Notes: generated from the sequence alone by a model not told the origin. Numbered from the stretch's first letter, positions 34,701 through 43,331 are shown. The stretch: 64,000 bases of DNA from Flavobacteriaceae bacterium PS02334 (GCA_029959295.1 JASCOH010000001.1:62001-126000), one strand, 5' to 3'. Numbers and translations: made by a program.

Positions 34701-34950
34701 CGCTCGAACCGCCTGTCCAAGACAAAGCACCAGCCGTGAAAGTCAAAGGCATTGTGTTGGTCGTACCAGCGCTTCCGGGCGTAATCGTACTGCTGTACCA
34801 AGAGTTAATTACGGTTTCATTTAGCCTGTTATTGTATAAGGTGTTGTCTAATTGCGTCGCGCCAAAATCCCATACGTCAGTTGTCTGGGCATGCGTAATT
34901 GTCAAATTCAGCAGTAATCCTAATAGTAATAATTGTATTTTATTAATCAT
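31714..34950 (-). CDS. large secreted pectin methylesterase (CE8) with N-terminal modules and type IX sorting domain
   Basis: Start set at ATG 34950, which gives a clean signal peptide (MINKIQLLLLGLLLNLTITH, then AQ); earlier codons overlap the PL10 gene and precede it wrongly. 1078 residues. Order: a WDFG-type module (about 25-200), about 260 residues of Ser/Thr/Asn-rich beta repeats, a second WDFG-like module (TTWSFEDKAF to TEIKVVPN), the CE8 domain (about 610-960; GVNKNYQTINDALKAV, GRQDSFFGG, GAVDYIFGGMTAVFYKS, FGRPWQANTSEAVFYN), and a Por sorting domain. It demethylates pectin outside the cell. It follows the PL10 gene in the same transcription unit. Confidence 0.9.
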   Translation of the reverse strand: MINKIQLLLLGLLLNLTITHAQTTDVWDFGATQLDNTLYNNRLNETVINSWYSSTITPGSAGTTNTMPLTFTAGALSWTGGSSDRLRTTNTGITRYDNNIASVTTHNGRVYCNANAPIVSGLPTSRYFTLALDEDDEVKIIARGDTAGLLSFIYESNPSLQTNTFATTAAAGSVTEVNFVAKYAGNYRFYDATAKASIYRVYRKDAFYTSVTGNIDLSQASTIPSGYSIVFTNLAGKSWTAQINSGAYSVSLPAGYAYEASLVNASGYIISSGDSLDLTTVNTPTFAHNIAISRVDLFTVTGSISGLGTSISSLGLSFTPDASSGSIYVPNPVINTANATYTVQLEPNIQYTISAQGVNDYEILANTLTVTTPNSTANIAFTAKPVFPVAVNVSGLSASQLGNLQLVFTNLNETGYNYTFTNLTAISLRNGTYSISFSGLDNQPVELGLVSNLTINGTAATKSLTFKPVTTWSFEDKAFTSTTSIYYKGMLLTGSVTAATASGHLLTKTGSTIQVPISPGKKVIVSYYYTGNFSIEGGTAITTATNSTSIIENAEYVFTGTSDGNVTITVGGASTLTTYFTEIKVVPNVAYTPTITVGVNKNYQTINDALKAVSNMTRSNSERVTILVDSGNYEEMLVITQPNVTLKNASATPNTNLANSGVNITDGAVRVTSYYGHGYNYYSMANQKWSQEALATNLQNGYFSSPNAGSGTTNGSYWNATVVVSANGFEAENIIFENSFNQYISLKESQDQVVTWTSGSPGARPTNAGNTAVQNKNFVERAAAIAIANNIDKVILNKCRVVGRQDSFFGGTGARVAIYKGDIMGAVDYIFGGMTAVFYKSNLSMNISDQSNDLCYITAAQQASGRGFLMYECKITSAEPLVESASTYRAKPGYFGRPWQANTSEAVFYNTTIETSNAPGFIDNSLIMPLGWLNTLSGNSAGMQEYGTVELSGVNNTPVRATWATSLANPVLNDGSPITTFNFTKGTDNWDPFPALISGDLGTNHFNAQSSVNVYAHKNTISVTNIKDKTAVQVYSITGSLVKSFDIKSDLKFEMNAGFWIVVIKAQDGNKSVKVITN

Positions 34951-35003
34951 GATAATATAGGTTTTGGGTTTAACAATTAATTTTTGAAATGCACTTATAA
35001 ATA

Positions 35004-36065
35004 TTATTCTAAAGATTTTTTCCAAGATGGATATTTTTTCAATACTTCTTTAGGTTCGTTCGTATACCAAGCATATCCATTTCTTCTTTCGTGTCCAATT
35101 TCAGCCAAAGAATATTTTTTTATGCCGTCGCGATCGCAGAAAAATGGCCTGTTGTCTTTCAGTTCCATAAATCTTGCCCATAGCGGTTCGGCGTTTGGAT
35201 CTTGCACAACAACCCTGTCTTTATCAACAGTTTCAATCTTGATTCCTGTAATTTTTGTTTTTTCAAACCAAGCCGTAGAAGTTTCAACAGCATTTATTAC
35301 TTCTTTCGAAGGATTTTTTATAGACATCAAAAGCAAGGTGATTTTTGCAGATTCTTTGCCACTTAAGGAAGGTAATTCATAAGCTCTCGCTTTTGCCGGC
35401 TCTAAAGTTTCTCTGTCATGCTGCGCGCACCAGGCGGTAAGCACACCGTTTTGTTTGTATTGCGTTTTGATGATGCAATCGATTCCTTTATTGAAAGAAG
35501 CTTGCACCATTTTCGCAATTTCATCTGGAACTTCGATAGAATAAAATCCAGTTTTGTCTTTTAGTTCCTTAAACAAATTCAAAATGTTTACCATTGAATT
35601 GTCATTGTAAGTAATATTTGTATAATATCCTTCCTTAAATGGATAAAATTGTGGCCATCCACCATTTTTGTATTGTGCTGTAATCAAATACATTACGCCT
35701 CTTAAAAAAGCTGTTTTATATCTGTCGTCTGGCTGTTTTTTATAGATTTTAGAAAGGAAAAGCATTTCTTGGCAAGTAGCCCCGTTATCTGTCGTACAGC
35801 CAGTTGGATCTGCTTTTAATTTTACCAGATTTTGCTTTTCTGAAGAAGACAATTCTTTTTGCATTTCGATATTTTTTGGCCAGCCTCCGATATCACGCTG
35901 ATAGAGCAGAACATTTTCTGCAATATTTTTAGCTTCAGGAGTTTCAAAAAAGCTTTCGTCTTTGCTTTCTGCAATATCTTTCCACTTAATTTTCTTGTCT
36001 TGAGCCTTGATGCCGAATGACATCGTTAGTAAAAAAGCTACTAAGAACATTCTTAAATTTTTCAT
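35004..36065 (-). CDS. pectate lyase (PL10)
   Basis: Start set at ATG 36065 (MKNLRMFLVAFLLTMSFGIK, a proper signal peptide); the upstream in-frame codons precede it without purpose. 353 residues, the length of a single PL10 domain. Conserved stretches are LLYQRDIGGWPKNIEM, DNGATCQEMLFLSKIYKK, GGWPQFYPF, NITYNDNSMVNIL, TAWCAQHDRETLEPAKARAY and RRNGYAWYTNEP. It cleaves de-esterified homogalacturonan by beta-elimination. It is a close paralogue of the first half of the fused enzyme at 21945, and its neighbour is again a CE8 enzyme, but as a separate gene. Confidence 0.92.
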   Translation of the reverse strand: MKNLRMFLVAFLLTMSFGIKAQDKKIKWKDIAESKDESFFETPEAKNIAENVLLYQRDIGGWPKNIEMQKELSSSEKQNLVKLKADPTGCTTDNGATCQEMLFLSKIYKKQPDDRYKTAFLRGVMYLITAQYKNGGWPQFYPFKEGYYTNITYNDNSMVNILNLFKELKDKTGFYSIEVPDEIAKMVQASFNKGIDCIIKTQYKQNGVLTAWCAQHDRETLEPAKARAYELPSLSGKESAKITLLLMSIKNPSKEVINAVETSTAWFEKTKITGIKIETVDKDRVVVQDPNAEPLWARFMELKDNRPFFCDRDGIKKYSLAEIGHERRNGYAWYTNEPKEVLKKYPSWKKSLE

Positions 36066-36072
36066 AGTTATT

Positions 36073-36390
36073 CTATTTGTTAAATCGTATCCAATCAATT
36101 TTTATATTTCCTGCGTCATTTATAAAGCTTATTAATTTCCAATTGACTAAATCATCAGATTCCAAAATCGGCAAACCTGGAATACAATTGAAAGAAGAAG
36201 CGGTCATGTAAAATTTATTCTCGACTCTAATAGCATCAGGATCAGAATAATCGCTGTTGATGATGGGATTTGTATAAGTTCTGTTGCCGTTGTCAGAAGT
36301 TCGAATCTTGGGAAAAATAGTAGAATTTTCCTGTCCAAAGAGAAAAGAAGTCATCAGTACTACTAAAAAACAAATACTATTTTTTTCCAT
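36073..36390 (-). pseudogene. GH43-type glycosidase remnant with internal deletion
   Basis: 105 residues. The first about 88 are the N-terminus of a GH43 enzyme: a signal peptide, then the first blade YTNPIINSDYSDPDAIRVEN with the catalytic base Asp, and FYMTASSFNCIPGLPILESD, DLVNWKLI. Intact enzymes of this type have 500 or more residues. Here the frame passes directly to DAGNIKIDWIRFNK and stops, which looks like the last strand of a C-terminal beta-sandwich domain. Most of the gene therefore seems lost by an in-frame deletion. It lies eight bases before the PL10 gene, in its operon, so the remnant may persist for translational coupling. Confidence 0.75.
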
Positions 36391-36471
36391 TATACTATAA
36401 ATTACAAGACGTAAAAACTGACTTCGAAAGCCAATAAGATTATGGCTATCAAACTATTAAGAAGTAAAAAA

Positions 36472-36584
36472 GATTTACTTAAGGGAATTATTTATTGATC
36501 AAGACTTTATAATAAACAATTACCACAAAAATCTAATATAAAATCATTAATTATTGAAAAACAACTAATCCCTTTAAGTAAATC
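36472..36584 (-). other. long stem-loop between susD and downstream pectinase genes
   Basis: GATTTACTTAAGGGA (36472-36486) and TCCCTTTAAGTAAATC (36569-36584) are inverted repeats with one bulged base, separated by 82 AT-rich bases. On the transcribed strand the second arm runs into TTTTTT. It could act as a partial terminator or mRNA-stabilising structure that sets SusCD expression above that of the enzymes. Confidence 0.55.
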
Positions 36585-36609
36585 AAACTAACTAAACCAA
36601 AACTATTTT

Positions 36610-38397
36610 TTAATATCCGTAATCGTTAACCAATGTGTTGTTGCTGTTATCTATAAAGACTTGCCATATCGGCCAGAATTGTTTCGTATCTGGGTTTCCT
36701 CTATATAAAGAACTTATCTTAGAATCTGACAGTGCATTCCAAGCAAAAGAAGTATAACCAGTTCCTGGATTTGTGTTTTCTCCTCTGTTCAATCCATAAA
36801 TAACTAATGATATATTATCAGCCGCATACTTAAAATACAAAGTTGAAGGCACATCCTGATATTCGCCAGTACGATTTTTTAAATTGGTCATTTTATCTTT
36901 AGCCTGGCTTAATTTTGCGCCTAATAAATTCCAACGGATTAATGCTTGCTTACGCTCCATTTCACCTGTGAATTCAAATTTATGCTCTTCTACAATCGCA
37001 TTAAACATAGCCGTTTTGCTATTCAGGGCATTTACATAAGCATCAACTTTTAGAGCCTGATCTGCAGGTTTAAATGCTCTGGTTCTCAGTTCTTTTAAAT
37101 AAACGCCTGCTGAAGCTGGTCCTTCAAGTTCATTTGCAGTTTCAGCTGCGATCAGCAATACTTCTGCATAACGCATGTATATTTTATTAACGCCGTCATC
37201 ATTAGTAGAAATTACTTTACGTGTCATCCATTCATAACGATATTTACCAAAATACCATCTGTTAAAAGCTCCCAACTGCTGTTTTGCAATTCCTGCAACG
37301 GCTGCACCATATTTGTAAGGAACACAAGTCACATCTCTTCTAGTATCTAATTGGTCAAAGTCATAGAAAACTGTTGGTAATGGACCGGCTACACCTCCTC
37401 TATTTGAACCGTTAGAATGGTATTGATCATCACTTGTGTGATTTACTGCAAAAGTGAACAACATTCTTCCTCTTCCTGGTGAAAAAGGAATTTCCCAAAG
37501 TGATTCTCTACCAGCAGTAAGGATTTCTTGATTATAATTTCTCCATAATCCTTCAAATGTGGGCTCTAAATGAGCTTTTCCGCTTTCGATAACCAGCCTG
37601 CATTCTTTAAGTGCCAAATCATACATTTTAGCTACAGAAAGATCAGGATCATTGCTTCTTCTAATTCCGTCAGGATATTGCTGAAAACCACTAGCTGCTA
37701 ATGCCAAACGAGCGCGGAAACTTTTTACAAATGCTTTGTTAACTCTTTCAACACTTGATGTTGTCGCGCTTTCATTTGGCCAAGGAACCAAAGTTGCGGC
37801 TTCATCTAAATCTTGAAGAAGTTGTTTGTAGATTACATCTCTGCTTGATTTAGGGACATATAAATTCTCTGAATTCACAGGCTCAAAACGAGCTGGAACA
37901 TCACCCCAAGCTTTCACTAAATCTGCATAAAATATTGCTCTTAAAGTAAGCGCTTCGCCTAGCAAATATCCTAATTCAGAATTTGGAGTAGGATTTCCAT
38001 AAGTACGAAGCCCTCTGATACAAAGATTTGCACGTTCGATACCTATGTACATCATTGCCCAAGCATTCGTAACTTTATTCATTTCTGAATTTGTAGTTTT
38101 AGCATCATAAACTGCTAAATCTGCTTTGTCATTTGAAGTGCTTTCTGATGAATTATACCATTCAACATCAGTATTCATTCCGTACCACGGAAGAAAACGA
38201 CCTCTATAAGATTCCGTTTCTCCAAATGCCACTTTAATTCCGTTTACTGCCGCTTCTGCTAATCCAGGTGTAGAAAAAGTAGTTGCTTCATCCATGCTTG
38301 ATTCTGAATCAACATCTAGATAATCTTCTGCAAAATCATCACAAGAGAATAAAAATAATGCGATGAATAATCCTGAAAATAATAATTTATTTTTCAT
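36610..38397 (-). CDS. SusD/RagB-type surface lipoprotein of the pectin locus
   Basis: 595 residues. A lipoprotein signal (LFIALFLFSC) is followed by DDFAEDYLDVDSESSMDE. The N-terminal helical repeats (LGEALTLRAIFYADLVKAWG, WAMMYIGIERANLCIRGL) and the C-terminal RagB part (YMRYAEVLLIAAETANEL, EHKFEFTGEMERKQALIRWN, QFWPIWQVFIDNS) are clear. It is the lid of the importer formed with the SusC protein 21 bases upstream. The locus indicates pectic oligosaccharides as ligand, probably galacturonan or rhamnogalacturonan fragments. Confidence 0.93.
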   Translation of the reverse strand: MKNKLLFSGLFIALFLFSCDDFAEDYLDVDSESSMDEATTFSTPGLAEAAVNGIKVAFGETESYRGRFLPWYGMNTDVEWYNSSESTSNDKADLAVYDAKTTNSEMNKVTNAWAMMYIGIERANLCIRGLRTYGNPTPNSELGYLLGEALTLRAIFYADLVKAWGDVPARFEPVNSENLYVPKSSRDVIYKQLLQDLDEAATLVPWPNESATTSSVERVNKAFVKSFRARLALAASGFQQYPDGIRRSNDPDLSVAKMYDLALKECRLVIESGKAHLEPTFEGLWRNYNQEILTAGRESLWEIPFSPGRGRMLFTFAVNHTSDDQYHSNGSNRGGVAGPLPTVFYDFDQLDTRRDVTCVPYKYGAAVAGIAKQQLGAFNRWYFGKYRYEWMTRKVISTNDDGVNKIYMRYAEVLLIAAETANELEGPASAGVYLKELRTRAFKPADQALKVDAYVNALNSKTAMFNAIVEEHKFEFTGEMERKQALIRWNLLGAKLSQAKDKMTNLKNRTGEYQDVPSTLYFKYAADNISLVIYGLNRGENTNPGTGYTSFAWNALSDSKISSLYRGNPDTKQFWPIWQVFIDNSNNTLVNDYGY

Positions 38398-38418
38398 GTC
38401 AATAGTCTTTTTTTAAAA

Positions 38419-41400
38419 TTAAAAATTCAAGTTTATACCAAAAACGAACTGTCTGCTGCGTGGGTATGGAGAGTAATCAACACCTGGAGTCAGCGGTGTG
38501 GCTCTTCTGGTAGAAACTTCAGGATCTAAACCTGAATAATTGGTTATTACAAAAACATTCGTAGCAGTTCCATATAATCTAAATCTGCTAAGCCCTAATT
38601 TTTTTATGAAATTTTCTGGCATGCTATAACCCAGAGTAAGTGTATTAAGCCTTAAGAAAGAGCCGTCTTCAACAGCCCAATCGCTCATTACAAAACGAGA
38701 CATATATGGAGACCACATTGTAGTATTTGCATTCAACGCTTCTAAAGCAGAAGGATCAGTCACTAAACTGCCCGTTGCTGGATCAATATTTGTCCATCTT
38801 GTTCCATCAGCCATTTCAGTCATCAAATTTCTATACTGACCGTCAGGAGAAGAAGTAGTTGCTGTTGTATGCTCAATTTTACTAGCATTGTACACATCAT
38901 TTCCGAAGCTCCAGTTGAAGGCTGCTGACAAATCAAAATTATGCACTACCGCATTAAGCGTAATTCCCCCTGTATGTTTTGGATTAGCATTACCAATTAC
39001 AGAAAGATCTTTTGAATCTACGTTACCATCTCCGTTAATATCTTTCAATTTCATCGATCCTGGCACAACGGCACCTACAACTGTAGAACTATTTGCAACA
39101 CCATCTTTTAAAGTATAAACACCTCCTGAATAGTTGAAATCTGAAACTTCATATCGTCCATCATTTTGATATCCATACATTTGACCAATTGATCCGCCAA
39201 CATTTACCAAATAGTCATTACCGATTGCTGATGATGCCCAATTAGTTGGAGCTCCGAAATTCTCCATTATACCTAATGAATTGATTTTATTTTTATTAAA
39301 TGCAATATTGAAAGAAACATCTAAGCTATAATTGTCTTTTTTGATTGCCCCTACATTTAATGTTGCTTCAAAACCTTTGTTTTGAGTTTCTCCCATATTT
39401 CTATATTGATTTGTATAACCTCCAGATATAGGGAATAAGATTAGCAAATCTTTGGTTTCATTATCATATAATTCAAATGATCCAGAAACACGACCTTTAA
39501 TCAATTCATAATCTAAACCTAAATTTTTAGTTACAGTTGTTTCCCATTTCAAATCTGGATTGTATAAAGTAGTCGATGTTGATATATAATCTCTTACACC
39601 ATTTATCCAGCTTGTAGTATTTGGAAAGAAGCCTCGTTTAGTTTGACCACCGGCAATATTGTTATTACCTGCTTGCCCATAACTTGCTCTAAGTTTAAGC
39701 AAATTCAACCATGAAACATCTTTCAAAAAGCTTTCCTCTGAAATTTTCCAGCCTACAGCTGCTGATGGAAAATAACCCCAGTGGTTATCGCCTGCAAACA
39801 TGCTTGAACCGTCTGCACGGAAAGTAGCGGTAAAAAGATAGCGATTTTTATAATCATAATTTAATCTTCCAAAAAATGACAATAATTTATCATCTGGGTT
39901 AGTAAAATTATTTACTGAGAACGGAACACCTAGTGGCGTATAATTAATTGCATTGTCTAAAGAGAAAGCTTTAGGAAAACCGTGCAATGTATTTGTCAAA
40001 GTTGTTGATTTGTAAATAATCATCTCTTCCCCTAAAAGCAATTTCAATTGGTGGTCAGAACCTAATAAATTTTTAAAATCATAATTTATTGTGTTTGCAT
40101 TTCTAAAACGGGAATCATCACGAGAACTAAATATCATTGCAGGCATACCTTGATATTGTACTGCTGGGATATTGCTTACATAATAAGTAGAACGCCCATA
40201 AAAACGATAATCTTGATATCTGTAGTAGTCTAATCCAAAATCTGATTTAAACTGCAATCCTCTGCTGACTTTCCAATTCACTGCGCCAAGCATATTATAG
40301 TTTCTTCTGTCTTGTTTTCTGTCATTATCTGCAAGTGAAACAAAAGGATTTACAAGATAACCTGAAACTGCCTCGTCAGTATCATCAGTAGTTAAAGCAT
40401 CAATTGGCACTGGCGCATAACCAATTACGTGTCTCAAACGTGAATCTTGTGCTGAAAATTCTTTTTGATCATTAGCACCTCCTCCTGTAATTTTTGTTCT
40501 AGAATAACGCATTGTAAATGAAACATCTACTTTATCACTAAGCTTGCTTTTTAAATTAAGCGACAAGTTGTCTCTTTTGAAATTTGAACCGATCATAATC
40601 GCTTCTTCATCATAACGCACATAGTTAAAATTGTAACTCAGCTTATCTGAACCACCGCGAATTCCAAGATTATGGTTTTGAACAGCTCCTGTTCTTCCAT
40701 AAATTTCTCTTTGCCAATCTGTATTTGGAGCATTATCATATTGCCCAATTTCAGCATAACTTCCAAAATAGTCTTCATAAGATGGAATATCATTATTCAT
40801 CGCTGCAAATTCATACTGCCATTTGGCATAATCCGCTGGCTTAAGGACATCTATTGTTTTAGCAATCGATTTAAATCCAGTAAACATGTCATAAGAAACA
40901 CTTATTTTTTCACCATTCTTTCCACTTTTTGTAGTAATTAAAATTACTCCGTTTGCTCCTCTTGAACCATAAATTGCTGTAGACGAAGCATCTTTTAAAA
41001 CAGTAATTGTTTCCACATCAGATGGAGAAATATCATTCATGCTATTTACCGGAAAACCGTCAACGATAATCAATGGAGAACCGTCTTGTGTCAATGAACC
41101 GCCACCTCTAATTCTTATATTGATATCTGCATCAGGTGAACCCTCAGATGAAGTAACTTTCACACCTGCTATTCGTCCTGTCAATGCTTCGGCAACACTT
41201 GAAATCGGCTGTTTTTTTAATTCTCCGCCCGAAAGCGTTGCAACTGAACCTGTCAAATCTGATTTTTTAACAGTGCCATATCCTACTACAACTACTTCTT
41301 CCAATGCTTGTTGCGATTCTTCTAATTCTATCGTAAGCGAAGTTTTTCCTTTCAATTCCACTTGCTTTGTTTTATATCCCATAAAACTGACCACAATTGT

Positions 41401-41643
41401 AGCGTTGCTAGAATTAACATTAAACTTAAAATTACCATCTAAATCGGTCGAAGTTCCGTCTGAAGCTCCTTTTTGAACAATACTAACTCCCGGAAGAGGC
41501 ATTTTATCAGTAGCGCCAATCACTGTTCCAGATATTTGAACCGTATTTTGGGCATGCGTTTTTTGCGCTACCAATACAGAGAAAAATAAGAATAGCGCTA
41601 AAGTGTATTTAAACCTATTCAAGACTAACAAATTGATTTTCAT
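38419..41643 (-). CDS. SusC/RagA-type TonB-linked transporter of the pectin locus
   Basis: 1074 residues. After the export signal (LFLFFSVLVAQKTHAQ) comes the carboxypeptidase-like domain (about 35-115; VQISGTVIGATDKMPLPGVS, TDLDGNFKFNV), then LEEVVVVGYGTVKKSDLTGS, the plug domain (PLIIVDGFPVNSMNDISPSD, LKDASSTAIYGSRGANGVIL) and a long barrel ending RSRQFVFGINLNF. It imports pectin oligomers with the SusD lid encoded downstream. It follows the GH28 gene by 33 bases, so operator 4 controls it too. Confidence 0.94.
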   Translation of the reverse strand: MKINLLVLNRFKYTLALFLFFSVLVAQKTHAQNTVQISGTVIGATDKMPLPGVSIVQKGASDGTSTDLDGNFKFNVNSSNATIVVSFMGYKTKQVELKGKTSLTIELEESQQALEEVVVVGYGTVKKSDLTGSVATLSGGELKKQPISSVAEALTGRIAGVKVTSSEGSPDADINIRIRGGGSLTQDGSPLIIVDGFPVNSMNDISPSDVETITVLKDASSTAIYGSRGANGVILITTKSGKNGEKISVSYDMFTGFKSIAKTIDVLKPADYAKWQYEFAAMNNDIPSYEDYFGSYAEIGQYDNAPNTDWQREIYGRTGAVQNHNLGIRGGSDKLSYNFNYVRYDEEAIMIGSNFKRDNLSLNLKSKLSDKVDVSFTMRYSRTKITGGGANDQKEFSAQDSRLRHVIGYAPVPIDALTTDDTDEAVSGYLVNPFVSLADNDRKQDRRNYNMLGAVNWKVSRGLQFKSDFGLDYYRYQDYRFYGRSTYYVSNIPAVQYQGMPAMIFSSRDDSRFRNANTINYDFKNLLGSDHQLKLLLGEEMIIYKSTTLTNTLHGFPKAFSLDNAINYTPLGVPFSVNNFTNPDDKLLSFFGRLNYDYKNRYLFTATFRADGSSMFAGDNHWGYFPSAAVGWKISEESFLKDVSWLNLLKLRASYGQAGNNNIAGGQTKRGFFPNTTSWINGVRDYISTSTTLYNPDLKWETTVTKNLGLDYELIKGRVSGSFELYDNETKDLLILFPISGGYTNQYRNMGETQNKGFEATLNVGAIKKDNYSLDVSFNIAFNKNKINSLGIMENFGAPTNWASSAIGNDYLVNVGGSIGQMYGYQNDGRYEVSDFNYSGGVYTLKDGVANSSTVVGAVVPGSMKLKDINGDGNVDSKDLSVIGNANPKHTGGITLNAVVHNFDLSAAFNWSFGNDVYNASKIEHTTATTSSPDGQYRNLMTEMADGTRWTNIDPATGSLVTDPSALEALNANTTMWSPYMSRFVMSDWAVEDGSFLRLNTLTLGYSMPENFIKKLGLSRFRLYGTATNVFVITNYSGLDPEVSTRRATPLTPGVDYSPYPRSRQFVFGINLNF

Positions 41644-41676
41644 AATATGTTTGGTTAATTTAAAGGGGGTTGTTAT

Positions 41677-43134
41677 CTAATTTGGTTGATCAATTTTTTT
41701 ATTATTTATATAAGTATCAATTACTTGAAGATTTGTAATATGTTCTAAATTGAAAGGCTCTTTTACGGTTTCAATTTTTACATTTTTGAAAACCACATTA
41801 TCAATCTTAGAATTTTCTAAGCCGTCTGCATAAATCGCATACTTTCCTGCGTCTTTAACCGTAATGTTTTCCAAGTAAATATTGCTTATTTTTGGTATGA
41901 AATTGCCTGTTTGATTTCCATAAACTGAATAATGCATGTTTATTCTCAAAACAGCCTCTTTCACTTTTCCTACCTTTATATTGCGAACATAAACACCGTC
42001 TACAAAACCGCCTCTCTTCGTATTTGTCTTGATTCGTATAGCTCTGTCTAAGTTTGGGCTGTCCATAACACAATCTTCTACATATACATTTTTAACTCCG
42101 GCTGACATCTCGCTTCCGATTACGACACCACCGTGACCGTCAATCATGTTGCAACCTCTTACAATAATATTTTCACTTGAAATCCCAACTTTTCTACCTT
42201 CATTATCTCTTCCCGCTTTGATTGCAATGCAATCATCTCCTGTATTGAAAGTGCAATTTTTGATCAGTACATTTTTAGAATATTCTGGATCACAACCGTC
42301 GTTATTCGGACCATGGCTTTGGATATTTACTCCGTCAACAATAATATTTGTACATTTAATAGGATGCAAAATCCAAAACGGAGCATCAATAACTTTAACT
42401 CCTTGAATCAAAACATTTTCACAACCAAAAGGCTCGATAAAATTTGGTCTTAAATAATGTCCTTTTCCGAAAATTCTTTTTTCAATCGGCGTATCATTTT
42501 CAGCCATTTCCATCAATGCCGGAAGATTTAATTTGTCTTTTTGGGAAGGCATTCCTTCTTTAAAACCATATAAATGTCCTTCAGAATCGCTTCCTTTCCA
42601 TGGCCACCAATTAGTTTCATTTGCTTGGCCATTTAAAACACCTTTTCCTGTGATGGCAATATTTTTTTTCTTGTAAGCATATATTAAAGGAGAATAATTC
42701 ATCAATTCCATTCCTTCAAAAGAAGTATGAACCATCGGATAATTTTCCGGATTTGTGCTAAATCTTATTTCAGCTCCATCTTCAAGATGAAGATTTACAT
42801 TATCTTCCAAATGAATCGCGCCAGTCAAATAAATTCCTTTCGGAACTATAACTTTTCCGCCACCTTCTTTTGAACATGCTAAAATTGCTTTTTTGAAATT
42901 TTCAGTGCAAAATGTCTTCCCGTCCGGAACCGCTCCATAAGCTATAACGTTATAGTTAGCATCTCTAAAAAAAGGCTCATTTATAGCCTTCTCAATTTGT
43001 TTTAATTTCTCCCAGGGTTCCTTTAACTGCTTGGAAAGTGTGACGCTGTTCTCCGTTTTGCAGGAAGATAAAAAAAGAATTCCCATGAGAAGCAAGCTTC
43101 GATAATTAAAAATATTTTTTATTCGGTTTGACAT
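41677..43134 (-). CDS. polygalacturonase (GH28)
   Basis: 485 residues with a lipoprotein signal (LMGILFLSSCK). The GH28 beta-helix motifs are complete: GPNNDGCDPEYSKNVLI (first catalytic Asp), CTFNTGDDCIAIKAG (Asp-Asp pair), GHGGVVIGSEMSAGVKNV (catalytic His) and RAIRIKTNTKRGG (substrate-binding RIK). The length and the insert before the NDGCDPE motif suggest an exo-acting or oligomer-acting enzyme. It hydrolyses galacturonan to galacturonate, probably in the periplasm. It is the first gene of the operon that continues with susC, susD, the GH43 remnant, PL10 and CE8. Confidence 0.92.
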   Translation of the reverse strand: MSNRIKNIFNYRSLLLMGILFLSSCKTENSVTLSKQLKEPWEKLKQIEKAINEPFFRDANYNVIAYGAVPDGKTFCTENFKKAILACSKEGGGKVIVPKGIYLTGAIHLEDNVNLHLEDGAEIRFSTNPENYPMVHTSFEGMELMNYSPLIYAYKKKNIAITGKGVLNGQANETNWWPWKGSDSEGHLYGFKEGMPSQKDKLNLPALMEMAENDTPIEKRIFGKGHYLRPNFIEPFGCENVLIQGVKVIDAPFWILHPIKCTNIIVDGVNIQSHGPNNDGCDPEYSKNVLIKNCTFNTGDDCIAIKAGRDNEGRKVGISSENIIVRGCNMIDGHGGVVIGSEMSAGVKNVYVEDCVMDSPNLDRAIRIKTNTKRGGFVDGVYVRNIKVGKVKEAVLRINMHYSVYGNQTGNFIPKISNIYLENITVKDAGKYAIYADGLENSKIDNVVFKNVKIETVKEPFNLEHITNLQVIDTYINNKKIDQPN

Positions 43135-43153
43135 TTTAAATCATTTAATTAAT

Positions 43154-43165
43154 GTAATCGATTAC
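43154..43165 (-). promoter_or_regulatory. LacI-type operator 4 (GH28-SusCD operon)
   Basis: A perfect GTAATCGATTAC palindrome, 19 bases before the GH28 ATG and touching the -7 element. It is also the operator nearest to the regulator gene itself. Confidence 0.88.
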
Positions 43166-43196
43166 CAAAAATAATTAATCCTATAATAATAACAAA
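43166..43196 (-). promoter_or_regulatory. promoter of the GH28-SusCD operon
   Basis: On the minus strand TTTG (43193-43196), 19-base spacer, TATTTTTG (43166-43173): a full match to the Bacteroidota consensus, with the operator immediately after. Confidence 0.8.
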
Positions 43197-43323
43197 GTTT
43201 TTTTTTATAAACTTTAAAAAAAACTTAAAAAAAATACGCATACCGCAGAATAGCGTTAAAAATAGCCCAAAATGGAGTAAAAATACGGCTAAAAAAAGGA
43301 ATGATTATTTGTCTTTAAATACA

Positions 43324-43331
43324 TACATTTG
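43324..43331 (+). promoter_or_regulatory. -7 promoter element of the LacI regulator gene
   Basis: TACATTTG, perfect TAnnTTTG, 37 bases before the ATG. No clear -33 element and no operator palindrome next to it, so strong autorepression is not suggested. Confidence 0.45.

Noticed and set aside
34951-35025. N-terminal extension of the CE8 gene
   Set aside because: It overlaps the PL10 stop and would bury the signal peptide that starts at 34950.
36472-36584. Ends of a small insertion sequence or MITE
   Set aside because: The arms enclose only AT-rich sequence, no target duplication is visible, and no second copy is seen in the window. A stem-loop in the mRNA is simpler.
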